From contig NZ_JAANOW010000003.1 of the NCBI RefSeq assembly GCF_011758805.1, positions 589,472-653,471 of the forward strand: 64,000 nucleotides of DNA. The letters run 5' to 3'. Below are positions 1-7,727 of this stretch, in pieces. The notes under the pieces are model-generated. The model ran no database searches, was not told the DNA's origin, and was given only the letters and a program-made list of their open reading frames with translations. The translations under genes and the position numbers were made by a program. Each line of letters begins with the position of its first letter. The stretch's first letter is position 1. Source of the DNA: Mycolicibacterium fluoranthenivorans (GTDB taxonomy: Bacteria > Actinomycetota > Actinomycetes > Mycobacteriales > Mycobacteriaceae).

Positions 1-448
1 CCTTCACCAGCGCCGCCCCCCATCCACCATCTCCCCGAACCGACCGGCTTCCACCAACCTCGTTGCAAGCTAGAACTCACCCGGACAGGCGGGGCTACGT
101 TCGGGCCCTCAAGGAAGGTCATGATCCGCGTTGTGAATTCTGCGGTCGTCCTACGTATCAACCTAGTAGACAGCGGCTAGAAGGGTTAGCTGTTTACTGA
201 CGTTGCGTCGTAGATCGAGTGGCGGGCCGAACACCGCCGAAGTCTCGTCGTGGACCCGATAGCGGCGTTCCTGCGGATCTTCGGTAGAAATCACTTCCGC
301 GGGACGCCCTCGGCCGCCGGCGTGTGGCCGGGTGGCGGCGGCTCAGACCACCCCTCACCACGAGAGGGCGACCGCGGAGGGCATCAAGATCGCGTGTCGT
401 CGATACTGCCATCTCAGTTCAGGACAGAGGCTCGTTGGCCGATTTCCG
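1..448. other. No supported gene at left edge
   Basis: No convincing coding region lies here. The open frames on the plus strand from 250 onward are antisense shadows of the Gly/Met-rich gene. A minus-strand ATG at 23 leads off the left edge after only seven codons, so a gene starting there is possible but cannot be supported. The one clear element is the dyad at 152-168. Confidence 0.6.
152..168. promoter_or_regulatory. BlaI-type operator (TAC-N11-GTA), orphan copy
   Basis: The 17-bp sequence TACGTATCAACCTAGTA fits the dyad seen at four other places in the window. Its first ten bases are identical to the operator at 2181. About ten bases downstream of each copy there is also a shared CAGCGGCTAG. 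No supported gene starts just downstream on the plus strand, so the target is probably a minus-strand gene beyond the left edge or a lost gene. Binding by the BlaI-like protein is inferred from the pattern. Confidence 0.5.
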
Positions 449-931
449 TTATGGGCGCGGAGAACTGGGAACGGCTGGCGTTGCCGTCGGGGGCTGCTGC
501 CGACCAGGCTCCATCATTCCGCCGGGCCCCATCCCACCGGGCCCCATCATTCCGCCGGGCCCCGTCCCACCGGGCCCCATCATTCCGCCGGGCCCCATCC
601 CACCGGGCCCCATCATTCCGCCGGGCCCCATCCCACCGGGCCCCATCTGACCAGGCCCCATCGGTTGGCCGCCGTCCCGGTCCATCATGCCGTACCCGCC
701 GCGATGCTGATCGCGGCCGAAGCCGCTGCCAGCGTGCACTCCGAGGACGAACCCCGAGAAGAAAATCACGGCGACGATGAAAACGACACCAGCGACGATG
801 CCCACCACTGCCGCGACCCGGTTGACCTTGTTTGGCCGGTTACGCCGTGGCGTCTCTTCGGTAATCCGCCGATCCGGTGCCACGGCGGCCGGTTCGATTC
901 GCGTCGAAGGTGTTTCAGGTGTTTCGGTCAT
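449..931 (-). CDS. Membrane protein with Gly/Pro/Met-rich repeats
   Basis: The 160-residue protein has a charged cytoplasmic N-terminus (residues 1-38), one hydrophobic segment (about 39-66) and a C-terminal domain built almost only of Gly, Pro and Met. That domain holds four near-identical 11-residue units of the type GPGGMGPGGMM. I do not recognise a named family. Methionine-rich tracts commonly bind Cu(I) in copper-handling proteins, and several neighbours are copper genes, so an extracytoplasmic copper-binding role is a reasonable inference. The ATG at 931 is the first start before the membrane segment. The neighbour at 1281-1538 is on the same strand and is also a small membrane protein. 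Confidence 0.6.
   Translation of the reverse strand: MTETPETPSTRIEPAAVAPDRRITEETPRRNRPNKVNRVAAVVGIVAGVVFIVAVIFFSGFVLGVHAGSGFGRDQHRGGYGMMDRDGGQPMGPGQMGPGGMGPGGMMGPGGMGPGGMMGPGGTGPGGMMGPGGMGPGGMMEPGRQQPPTATPAVPSSPRP
511..642. repeat. 33-bp tandem repeat, four units
   Basis: The unit beginning CCATCATTCCGCCGGGCC starts at 511, 544, 577 and 610, an exact 33-bp period that keeps frame in the Gly/Met-rich gene (11 codons per unit). One unit carries GTC in place of ATC, changing a Met to Thr. Copy number could vary by slippage. Confidence 0.85.
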
Positions 932-1280
932 GCTTCACCATTTCTCTGTGAGTTGAGCATCGGGTGCGCTTTCTGACAATGGATTACTGCGAAGGGTGCC
1001 GGTCACGGGCCAGCTGCGGGAAACTCTGACTAAAGCCGGCGATTACGCCGCCCACAGCCGGGAAGTCTTCAATTTCTCGCCGAGTTAGATGCTCAACGTG
1101 GTCCTCATGTTGATCTTAGCAATGCGCCAAAACCTTCATGGACCAACATTTTTCGAGCCTTCTCCCAGGATGCTTCGAACGCGGTATGCGGCCTTGTCAA
1201 CAACGCGTGTCATCATTTCCCACCGCCAGAAGGCCCGGAGAGGATGAACCATTCAAAGTCGTTGAGCCGCAACGTCGTCC

Positions 1281-1538
1281 TCACCGCCCACGAAGTATGG
1301 CGTGGCGCTGCCGAAACTCGTCGGCGTCTATCTCGCCGCGAGCAAACCGTTCGGTGAGCAGATCCTCCGCGCGCGACGGACCGGAACCGTGCGCGTGCGA
1401 GTCAGTACTTCGTGGACCCGTCAGATACCGGACACTGACGACTATGACGGTGATCAACGCCGCCCAGAACAAGACCATCGCCAAGCTCATTAGGAGCCAG
1501 CCGCCCCAACCCCATCCGCCACTGCCGAACCACATCAT
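1281..1538 (-). CDS. Small membrane protein with SHOCT domain
   Basis: The 85-residue protein starts MMWFGSGGWGWGGW, followed by one membrane helix (about residues 14-38), a short Ser/His/Gly linker and a C-terminal SHOCT-type helix pair ending with the motif ERFARGEIDADEFRQR. SHOCT domains are short oligomerisation-like modules found at the C-terminus of many bacterial membrane proteins; their exact role is unknown. The ATG at 1538 is chosen because a GGAGAAGGG-like ribosome site lies just upstream and the frame before it does not look like protein. Such proteins often sit in copper-resistance clusters of actinobacteria, which fits this locus. Confidence 0.8.
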   Translation of the reverse strand: MMWFGSGGWGWGGWLLMSLAMVLFWAALITVIVVSVRYLTGPRSTDSHAHGSGPSRAEDLLTERFARGEIDADEFRQRHAILRGR

Positions 1539-2276
1539 CGTCTTTCGCCCTTCTCCGGAACAGTCGAACCCGAACCATCTACCAGGTTGCCCACGGCACG
1601 CCGATTCGGTGTAGTGCCAATGGTCCCCGTCGCAGAGTCCAAAGGACCTTGAAGCCCCGGAAGTGCCGGTGCTCGTCCGACCTTGGAAACGATTGAGCAC
1701 CTGAAAGCACAGTTCCCGGCAAGCCGACGACGCGAATAGCTGTGAGCAGAAGGCCGCCGCTGTGCGCAGGACACGGACCCTGCGGAAGGAGTTCCGAATT
1801 GCGCATCCACGTCGTGACAACGGTGCCGGTGTGGGTGTGCGTTCATTGTGTACGACAGGCGCCGACAGCACGGCGCGAAGGCCCGTCGTGCGTGTCGAGA
1901 TCCATCGAGACCGTCGTTTCCACGCCGTGTAGGACAAACGGATGACCATGGAGCTCGTTGTCCAGGATCTACGGGAAGCGCGACTTCGCGGCCCTTCCAC
2001 AAGCGACGCAGCGAGCACCCCCGTTCAGCTGGAGTCAACTGAGCGTGTCGGGACCGGAAAGCGAGGTCCCACTCTTCGTGACGACGTGCCAACCTCCACA
2101 AAGCACGGAACATCGCTGAGAGGTATCCCCTTGAGATGTCGCGCGTCAGCGCTGACGCCGAAAATCGTCGAAACACCATCTACGTATCAAGGCCGTAGGA
2201 TGAAGGCGGGCAGCGGCTAGCAATGTCCGCTAGCCCGAACACCACATAGACAAGGCAGCGCGCGGAGGTTCCAAGA
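1539..2276. other. Non-coding or decayed stretch upstream of the L,D-transpeptidase
   Basis: I see no supportable gene over this 738-bp stretch. The frames that stay open give low-complexity Arg/Ser-rich translations with no recognisable motif and no ribosome site. It may contain decayed remnants. The supported elements are the dyad at 2181-2197 and the GGAGG ribosome site at 2264-2268 for the gene that follows. Confidence 0.5.
2181..2197. promoter_or_regulatory. BlaI-type operator upstream of the L,D-transpeptidase
   Basis: TACGTATCAAGGCCGTA is a TAC-N11-GTA dyad (outer bases extend it to CTACG...CGTAG). It ends 79 bp before the L,D-transpeptidase start and shares its first ten bases with the site at 152. 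It belongs to the same pattern as the arrays at 5799, 10844 and 18947, so control by the BlaI-like repressor at 11075 is inferred. Confidence 0.6.
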
Positions 2277-3620
2277 ATGCAAGCAATCGACAGCAAGGTC
2301 AGCGCCTCGGCCGTCGAGACGCTCCCTATGTTTCGGGCTTCATCGACGCCCCGCCACGCGGGGAACACAGAATGTCGCGATTCTCGGCAGGTCGGTTTCA
2401 TTCTGACCCGCGAACGATTTCGCTTCTGGTCAAGGACAATTGCCATTTTCATATTGGCGGCCCTGGCGCTCACCGCATGCACCGTCGATGCCCCGCCGCC
2501 GATGCCGCCGGCTGCGCAGGTCATCTCCGAGAAGGGCGACCCGTACTCGAACCTGCTGGAGCCCAGGCTCGAAACATCGACGGCCGACGGAGCAGTCGGC
2601 GTCGAGGTGGACTCTCCGATCACCGTCCGAGCCAGCGCGGGGGTGTTGGGCGCGGTCAGCCTGACCAACGACAACGGCAAGGCGATCGCCGGCCACCTCA
2701 GCGACGACGGGCTGACATGGGCGACGGCGGAGCCGCTGGGCTACAACAAGCGCTACACGTTGCGGGCCGAAGCATTGGGATTGGCCGGCGCCACACACGA
2801 CACGATGACGTTTCGGACCAGCTCGCCTGAAGACTTGACGATGCCCTACGTGCTACCCAACGACGGCGAGGTGGTGGGAGTTGGTCAGCCCGTGGCGATC
2901 CGGTTCGACGAGAACATTCTCGATCGGTCGGCAGCGGAGAAGGCCATCACCATTACGAGCCAACCTGCCGTCGAGGGCGCGTTCTACTGGCTCAGTGATC
3001 GCGAAGTCCGTTGGCGGCCCAAGGATTACTGGAAGCCAGGTACCACCGTCGTCGTCGCAGTGAACACCTACGGGGTGGATCTCGGTGACGGCCTGTTCGG
3101 GCAGGACGACGTCACCTCGCGCTTCACCGTGGGCGACGAGGTCATCGCGACTGCCGATGACACCACCAAGACGTTGACCGTCCGGGTCAACGGTGCGGTG
3201 GTCAAGACGATGCCGATCTCGATGGGCAAGAACAGTGCTCCGACCGACAACGGCACCTACGTGATCGGTGACCGCTATCGCGAGCTGGTCATGGATTCCT
3301 CCACCTACGGTGTCCCGGTGAATTCGGCGGAGGGCTACCGCCTCGAGGTGGAGTACGCCACCCAGATGTCCTACAGCGGCATCTACGTTCACGCCGCACC
3401 CTGGTCGGTGAACAGCCAGGGCCGAAGCAACGTCAGCCACGGCTGCCTCAACGTGAGCACCAGCAATGCTCAGTGGTTCTACGACAACACCAAGCGCGGC
3501 GACGTCGTCCAGGTCCTCAACACCGTCGGCCCGACGTTGCCGGGCACCGACGGCCTGGGCGATTGGAACATTCCCTGGGAGCAATGGCAGGCCGGGAACG
3601 CGGTCAGCCCAACCCAGTAG
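2277..3620 (+). CDS. L,D-transpeptidase (YkuD family), lipoprotein
   Basis: The 447-residue protein resembles mycobacterial Ldt enzymes, which make 3-3 cross-links in peptidoglycan outside the membrane. A positively charged leader precedes a hydrophobic segment ending in the lipobox LTAC (Cys near residue 64). Ig-like domains of the LdtMt2 type follow. The YkuD catalytic domain carries HAAPW and the active-site signature SHGCLNVS near residues 385-392, with the catalytic Cys in HGC. A C-terminal cap ends the protein. The ATG at 2277 has a GGAGG ribosome site eight bases upstream, although this leaves an unusually long N-terminus before the signal; a later start would give a more typical lipoprotein leader. 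The operator at 2181-2197 suggests BlaI-type control. Confidence 0.9.
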   Translation: MQAIDSKVSASAVETLPMFRASSTPRHAGNTECRDSRQVGFILTRERFRFWSRTIAIFILAALALTACTVDAPPPMPPAAQVISEKGDPYSNLLEPRLETSTADGAVGVEVDSPITVRASAGVLGAVSLTNDNGKAIAGHLSDDGLTWATAEPLGYNKRYTLRAEALGLAGATHDTMTFRTSSPEDLTMPYVLPNDGEVVGVGQPVAIRFDENILDRSAAEKAITITSQPAVEGAFYWLSDREVRWRPKDYWKPGTTVVVAVNTYGVDLGDGLFGQDDVTSRFTVGDEVIATADDTTKTLTVRVNGAVVKTMPISMGKNSAPTDNGTYVIGDRYRELVMDSSTYGVPVNSAEGYRLEVEYATQMSYSGIYVHAAPWSVNSQGRSNVSHGCLNVSTSNAQWFYDNTKRGDVVQVLNTVGPTLPGTDGLGDWNIPWEQWQAGNAVSPTQ

Positions 3621-3629
3621 GGGTGAGGT

Positions 3630-4388
3630 TCAGGGTTTGATCAGCGCGTAATAGGCGTATCGGGCGTCCAAGCGGTTCCGCGGGACCAGGGTGATCAGCT
3701 TTGGTGTCAGCCCACAGTCGATCGCCCGCAGCCAGAACTCGTCGATACCGAAGGTCGTCATGTTGGCCAGGTTGCGACGGTAGTCGCGGCGATGACCGCG
3801 GGTACGGCGATCCGCGGTCCGGTACTTCACCTGGATCAAGGCCAGTCCACCGCTGACCAACAACCGCTCGGCGATCCGAACGATGCGAAGCGCCTCCTCC
3901 GGGCCTGCGGTGAGTTCGATAACGTAGAGGCACAGAAACGTGTCGCACGATCCTTCGCGGCCGTCCACGGCCCGCTCGGGGTTCGCGATGTCGACGTGCA
4001 CCGGTTCGACGGAGGTCTGGCAGACCGCCCGGACCTGTCGCACGCACTCCGTGACACTCTCGGGTGCGATGTCTGCGGCCAGGAACGTCGAGGCGATCGG
4101 CGCGAACGCGACGGCGTTCGCACCGCCGCCGCAGCCCCACTCGATCACCCGACCGGGACCGGACGGCAGGTCGAGTCCCTTGGCGAACCGGTGAAAGATG
4201 TCGAGGTGGTTGCGACCGACCTCCAGCCACGCCTCGTCGCCAAGACCGGTGCGCCAGTGAGAGTCCGACGCCCACGCCTCACCCGACATTGCGGACCAGT
4301 AGGTGCGCGCGTCGGCGATCCTGCGGGAGATCCCCTGCCCGGGCACGGCTCGACCGGCGGCCTTCAAAACTCTGCGCACGCCGAGCAT
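3630..4388 (-). CDS. Class I SAM-dependent methyltransferase
   Basis: The 252-residue protein has the SAM-binding motif I VIEWGCGGGANAVAF near residues 80-94, an acidic motif II region (AADIAP) and FLCLYVIELT in the motif IV position, as in small-molecule methyltransferases. The substrate cannot be told from sequence. It ends convergently nine bases from the L,D-transpeptidase and starts directly behind the stop of the RipC-like hydrolase on the same strand, so it is probably the last gene of that transcript. The ATG at 4388 gives a complete Rossmann domain. Confidence 0.8.
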   Translation of the reverse strand: MLGVRRVLKAAGRAVPGQGISRRIADARTYWSAMSGEAWASDSHWRTGLGDEAWLEVGRNHLDIFHRFAKGLDLPSGPGRVIEWGCGGGANAVAFAPIASTFLAADIAPESVTECVRQVRAVCQTSVEPVHVDIANPERAVDGREGSCDTFLCLYVIELTAGPEEALRIVRIAERLLVSGGLALIQVKYRTADRRTRGHRRDYRRNLANMTTFGIDEFWLRAIDCGLTPKLITLVPRNRLDARYAYYALIKP

Positions 4389-5552
4389 CTAGTACCGGCG
4401 CGCGTTGTGGAACGGCGACGAATCCACCGGCGCGACGCGAACCGGGGTGCCGTAGGTCGAGGCGTGCACCATCATTCCGTCCCCGATGTAGATCCCCGCA
4501 TGCGACACGTCGGAGTAGAAGGTCACGATGTCCCCGGGCTGCAGGTCGTCTCGCGAGACCGGTTGACCGCCGGTGGCGAGCGACTGACTCGAATGCGGGA
4601 GCGACTTGCCGGTCTGCTGGAACGCCCACATGATCAGACCCGAACAGTCGAACGCGTTCGGCCCAGACCCACCCCACGAGTAGGGGGAGCCGATGCGGGT
4701 CAGGGCCGCTTGGACGACCGCCGCGTTCCCGGAGCCCCCACCCAACGGAGGTACCGCGTCGGGGGCGCTGACCTCGGCCGGCGGTGCACCGTCGATGGGT
4801 GGGACGATCTCGCCGCCGGCCAGCACCTCAGGCCCCGGCGCTGGTGCGTCGACGGGCGGTGGGAGGGCTGCGAGCGCGGCCCGCTGGTCGGGGGTCAGGG
4901 CGTCGTATCGGGCCTTGACCGCCACGATCTGCGACCGGAGTCGACTCTGCTTGGCCTGCAGTTCGGCGCGGACGGCGCTGGCCTGCTCAGCAGCAGTGCG
5001 CGCCTCGGAAGCCGATGTGGCCGAAGCCCTTTCCGCGGTGTCGGCCCGTGCGCGGGACTCGCGGAAGCGGCGCATCGTCGTGGCCATCTCGGTGCTCATG
5101 GCGTTCTTCACGGCGAGTTGGTCGATCAGCTGTTGCGGCGAATTCGCGGTCAGAATGCCCGTGAGCCCGTCGGTGGGTCCACCCATGTACTCGGCCGCGG
5201 CAACCTCGTCGACGGCCCCCTGATAGGTGGTGAGGTCGGCCCGGGCGGCCGTCACGGCGACGAGGTCATCGACGTTCCTTCGCTCGGCGACGTCCTGCGC
5301 CGCCCCCGCCGCATCGAGGCTGAGTTGTGCCGAATGCATGGCTTCGGTGGTCTGTTCGGCCTCCCGCGACAGTTCGTTTAGTTGGGCCAGCGCGTCGGCG
5401 GCGGGGTCGGCTCGCACATCGGCAGCGACGACACCGGTCGACAGGATGAGTATCGACAGGAGGGCGGCGACGAGACGATGGGATGGCGCAGTCACGCCGT
5501 GGACCACGGCGCGGACACACGAGGTCATGCTGCGTCGTGCATTGTCCTGCAT
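4389..5552 (-). CDS. RipC-like NlpC/P60 peptidoglycan hydrolase
   Basis: The 387-residue secreted protein has a signal segment (about residues 20-42), a long Ala/Glu/Arg-rich coiled coil (about 48-220), a Pro/Ala-rich linker and a C-terminal NlpC/P60 D,L-endopeptidase domain. Catalytic residues are visible: Cys in NAFDCSGLIMW, His in DVSHAGIYIG and a second His in MMVHAS. Domain order and the ending FHNARRY match mycobacterial RipC (Rv2190c, about 385 residues). The ATG at 5552 overlaps the stop of a small upstream reading frame as TGATG, indicating translational coupling. A tandem BlaI-type operator lies further upstream at 5799-5830. This is an island paralogue; normal rip genes are expected elsewhere in the genome. 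Confidence 0.85.
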   Translation of the reverse strand: MQDNARRSMTSCVRAVVHGVTAPSHRLVAALLSILILSTGVVAADVRADPAADALAQLNELSREAEQTTEAMHSAQLSLDAAGAAQDVAERRNVDDLVAVTAARADLTTYQGAVDEVAAAEYMGGPTDGLTGILTANSPQQLIDQLAVKNAMSTEMATTMRRFRESRARADTAERASATSASEARTAAEQASAVRAELQAKQSRLRSQIVAVKARYDALTPDQRAALAALPPPVDAPAPGPEVLAGGEIVPPIDGAPPAEVSAPDAVPPLGGGSGNAAVVQAALTRIGSPYSWGGSGPNAFDCSGLIMWAFQQTGKSLPHSSQSLATGGQPVSRDDLQPGDIVTFYSDVSHAGIYIGDGMMVHASTYGTPVRVAPVDSSPFHNARRY

Positions 5553-5656
5553 CAGATCTGCCAGTCCTGGGTGCCGTCGTTCTGGTTGAAGGGCCCGATC
5601 GAGATCGCGGCTACTCCTATCGCGGCAGCGACCAACGCGCGCATGAACCGCGGCAT
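5552..5656 (-). CDS. Small secreted or leader peptide coupled to the RipC-like gene
   Basis: A 34-codon frame begins MPRFMRALVAAAIG and ends GTQDWQI. It has a basic start, a hydrophobic core and a polar tail, like a very short exported or membrane peptide. A GGAGG ribosome site lies eight bases before the ATG at 5656; an in-frame ATG at 5662 lies too close to it. Its TGA stop shares a base with the ATG of the RipC-like gene, so translation of the two should be coupled. The function is unknown. Confidence 0.6.
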   Translation of the reverse strand: MPRFMRALVAAAIGVAAISIGPFNQNDGTQDWQI

Positions 5657-5798
5657 CCTCATGACCTCCAGTTGACAACGTCGATCTGAGCCGAGGCCCG
5701 TCGACCCAGACTCACTGCCTACGAATGGCTTTGCCTACATCGGCGGCGGTGGCATCGGCATGGTGATGACCTCCGTTGCCGAACCGTGACCAAGAACC

Positions 5799-5830
5799 TA
5801 CGCACTAAAGCAGTACGTTGCAACATAGTA
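5799..5830. promoter_or_regulatory. Tandem BlaI-type operators (two units, 15-bp step)
   Basis: Two 17-bp dyads, TACGCACTAAAGCAGTA (5799-5815) and TACGTTGCAACATAGTA (5814-5830), overlap by their TA ends, giving a 15-bp step. They lie about 140 bp upstream of the small leader gene and the RipC-like hydrolase. The geometry repeats at 10844-10890 and, less perfectly, at 18947-18993. Confidence 0.65.
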
Positions 5831-5899
5831 GATATGTTTACTCCGCGCGATGAGTATCGCCGCGAACTGGTGCAGGTTGTCGTCGCCGGCCCGCGGGGG

Positions 5900-6661
5900 T
5901 CATGACGTGGCAAGCCGGTAGCCGCTTCCCCGCACCGTGGACACATACCGCGGGGCCGCCGGGTCGTCACCGAGCTTGCGGCGCAGCCCACCGATGTGTG
6001 CCTCGACGAGCGCCCGACTGATCGGACGCGAGTCACCCCACACCGCAGCCACCAGCTGCCGCCGGGTCAGAACGACACCGGGCCGTGCCGCCAGCGCCGC
6101 CAGCACGTCGAACTCGATCCGAGTGAGCGCCAACGGAATCCCGTCGGAATGTGCGCGGCGGCGAGGAACGTCGATGCGCAGACCGCTCGATGCTCGCGAC
6201 GAACCCTTCACCGACGCGGCGGGCACCGTGTCCGGCATCGAACGCGGCCGGCGCATCATGGCGCGTAGACGTGCGACGAGTTCGCGTGGACTGATCGGGT
6301 CGGCGATGAATACGTCCGCCGCAACCGGTTCTCCGATGGCATCGAGGACGCGTTGACGCGCCGAGAGCACCACGAGGTAGGCGTTGGTCACCGAACGCAA
6401 CTGGCGACACACCTCGAACGCGTCGAGTCCAGGGACCGCCAGATCGACCACGACGACGTCGGGGTCGTGGTCAAGCGCCGACTGGACCGTGTCATCGACG
6501 CTGCTGGTCACGTGAACAACGAACTGCTCCCGCTGCATGAAGTGGGCGAGGCTTCCCACGACGGGCCGGCGGTCGTCGACGACCACCGCCCGAAGGCGAC
6601 CCGATCCCGGGATGGGTTCCGCCAAGGGACACTGCGCCGCCTGAGTCACACCGTCCGCCAA
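5900..6661 (-). CDS. OmpR-family response regulator, orphan
   Basis: The 253-residue protein has a receiver domain (about residues 24-135) and a winged-helix DNA-binding domain (about 160-250, ending VSTVRGSGYRLATS). The receiver keeps the acidic pair in VVVDD and the phosphoacceptor Asp in VVVVDLAVPG. The usual Lys of the conserved KPF motif is replaced: the sequence there is FIADPISPREL. No histidine kinase gene is nearby. The start is uncertain; the frame opens with TTG at 6661, with GTG at 6649 as alternative. It lies between the deacetylase gene and the operator of the RipC-like unit, so a role in envelope control is plausible but unproven. Confidence 0.8.
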   Translation of the reverse strand: MADGVTQAAQCPLAEPIPGSGRLRAVVVDDRRPVVGSLAHFMQREQFVVHVTSSVDDTVQSALDHDPDVVVVDLAVPGLDAFEVCRQLRSVTNAYLVVLSARQRVLDAIGEPVAADVFIADPISPRELVARLRAMMRRPRSMPDTVPAASVKGSSRASSGLRIDVPRRRAHSDGIPLALTRIEFDVLAALAARPGVVLTRRQLVAAVWGDSRPISRALVEAHIGGLRRKLGDDPAAPRYVSTVRGSGYRLATS

Positions 6662-6722
6662 TCCGTTTCCGGTTCAGCGCGTTTGGCCGCCCACGGCGAG
6701 GTCGACGGCGCAGCTGTTGGGC

Positions 6723-7613
6723 TCACTGGGGACCGCCGGGGTTCTGGTTCGGGATGTCGGTGATCGGCAGGTTTCGCGCAGGTGCGGGTGACGGCGTGGG
6801 CGGAAGGGCGGGGATCTGTTCGGTTGGGATGTCGGTGAGGTCATTGGCCGGCGGGCCGTTGACCCGGCTGCCGTAGCTGCTCCCAGGCTCGCGGGGGCCG
6901 AGCAGATGGCCGACGGTGACCAGGTGATAGCCGTTGGCCTTCAGCACCGGAATGAACTGCTCGACGAGGTCCACGGTGCTCGAGTAGGTGTCGTGCAGCA
7001 ACACCACCGACCCGGGGGTGATCTGAGTCATCAGCATGTACCGGGTGGCGCCGGTGTTGGCGTCGTTGATCCAGTCGAAGGGGATGACATCCCAGTTGAT
7101 GTCAGCCAGGCCTTGCCGTTTCGCTTCGGCGAGCACCGCATCATTGATCAAACCACCGGCGGTCCGCAACAGCACGGGCGCCCGACCGGTGGCGGCGGCA
7201 ATGGCTGCGGTGCCCTTGGACAGCTGATCGGGAATGTCGGCGACCGGAACGGTGGACATGTTGGCGTGTTCCCAGGTGTGGTTGCCGATCTCCATCCCCG
7301 CATCGGCGATGCGTCGCGCGCTCGCCGGGTCGGCGGCAACCTTGTTGCCCACCAGGAAGAACGTGGCCTTCGCGTCGTCCCCGGTCAGGACTCGAAGGAG
7401 CCGGTCGGTGAACGGGGTGGGTCCGTCGTCGAAGGTCAGGGCCACGCACTTGGCGCGGGTGCAGTCGACCGTGTCCGGATCGGCGGATTGGCTTTTTAAA
7501 GCCACGACCATCAGCGCCCCGGTCAGGGTGACGACCGCGAGCAAGGCGGCCAATGGGAGCCACCGAATTCGATGCGAGCCGGCGTACCAGAGCCCGTCCT
7601 CACGCCGTGTCAT
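6723..7613 (-). CDS. Polysaccharide deacetylase (CE4/NodB domain), membrane-anchored
   Basis: The 296-residue protein has an N-terminal membrane anchor (about residues 19-40) followed by a CE4 domain. Visible motifs are LTFDDGPTPFTDRLL (catalytic and metal Asp), NHTWEHANMS (metal His residues), RTAGG and VLLHDTYS. The family removes acetyl groups from peptidoglycan sugars or related glycans; it resembles mycobacterial Rv1096. A Pro-rich tail (about 255-296) ends the protein. The ATG at 7613 has an AGAAGGG ribosome site seven bases upstream. It follows mmcO on the same strand after a 114-bp gap and probably belongs to the RipA-like/mmcO transcript. Confidence 0.85.
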   Translation of the reverse strand: MTRREDGLWYAGSHRIRWLPLAALLAVVTLTGALMVVALKSQSADPDTVDCTRAKCVALTFDDGPTPFTDRLLRVLTGDDAKATFFLVGNKVAADPASARRIADAGMEIGNHTWEHANMSTVPVADIPDQLSKGTAAIAAATGRAPVLLRTAGGLINDAVLAEAKRQGLADINWDVIPFDWINDANTGATRYMLMTQITPGSVVLLHDTYSSTVDLVEQFIPVLKANGYHLVTVGHLLGPREPGSSYGSRVNGPPANDLTDIPTEQIPALPPTPSPAPARNLPITDIPNQNPGGPQ

Positions 7614-7727
7614 CGGAAGCCCTTCTGTCCGTGGATCGCCGCGGTGCATTCAAGTGTGTCGGCATTGGGTTTGACACCCGGGTGGGTCTGCTCACGTCGT
7701 CATAATCGAGACCTAATGGCGACGGAG

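Noticed and set aside
250..780. Plus-strand repeat protein (APSFRRAPSHR units)
   Set aside because: It is the antisense reading of the Gly/Met-rich repeat gene and has no ribosome site.
1281..2018. 245-codon form of the SHOCT protein
   Set aside because: Residues before 1538 lack any recognisable structure, while 1538 has a ribosome site and the usual family start.
3792..5381. 529-codon plus-strand frame
   Set aside because: It runs antisense to the methyltransferase and RipC-like genes, which have clear motifs and starts.
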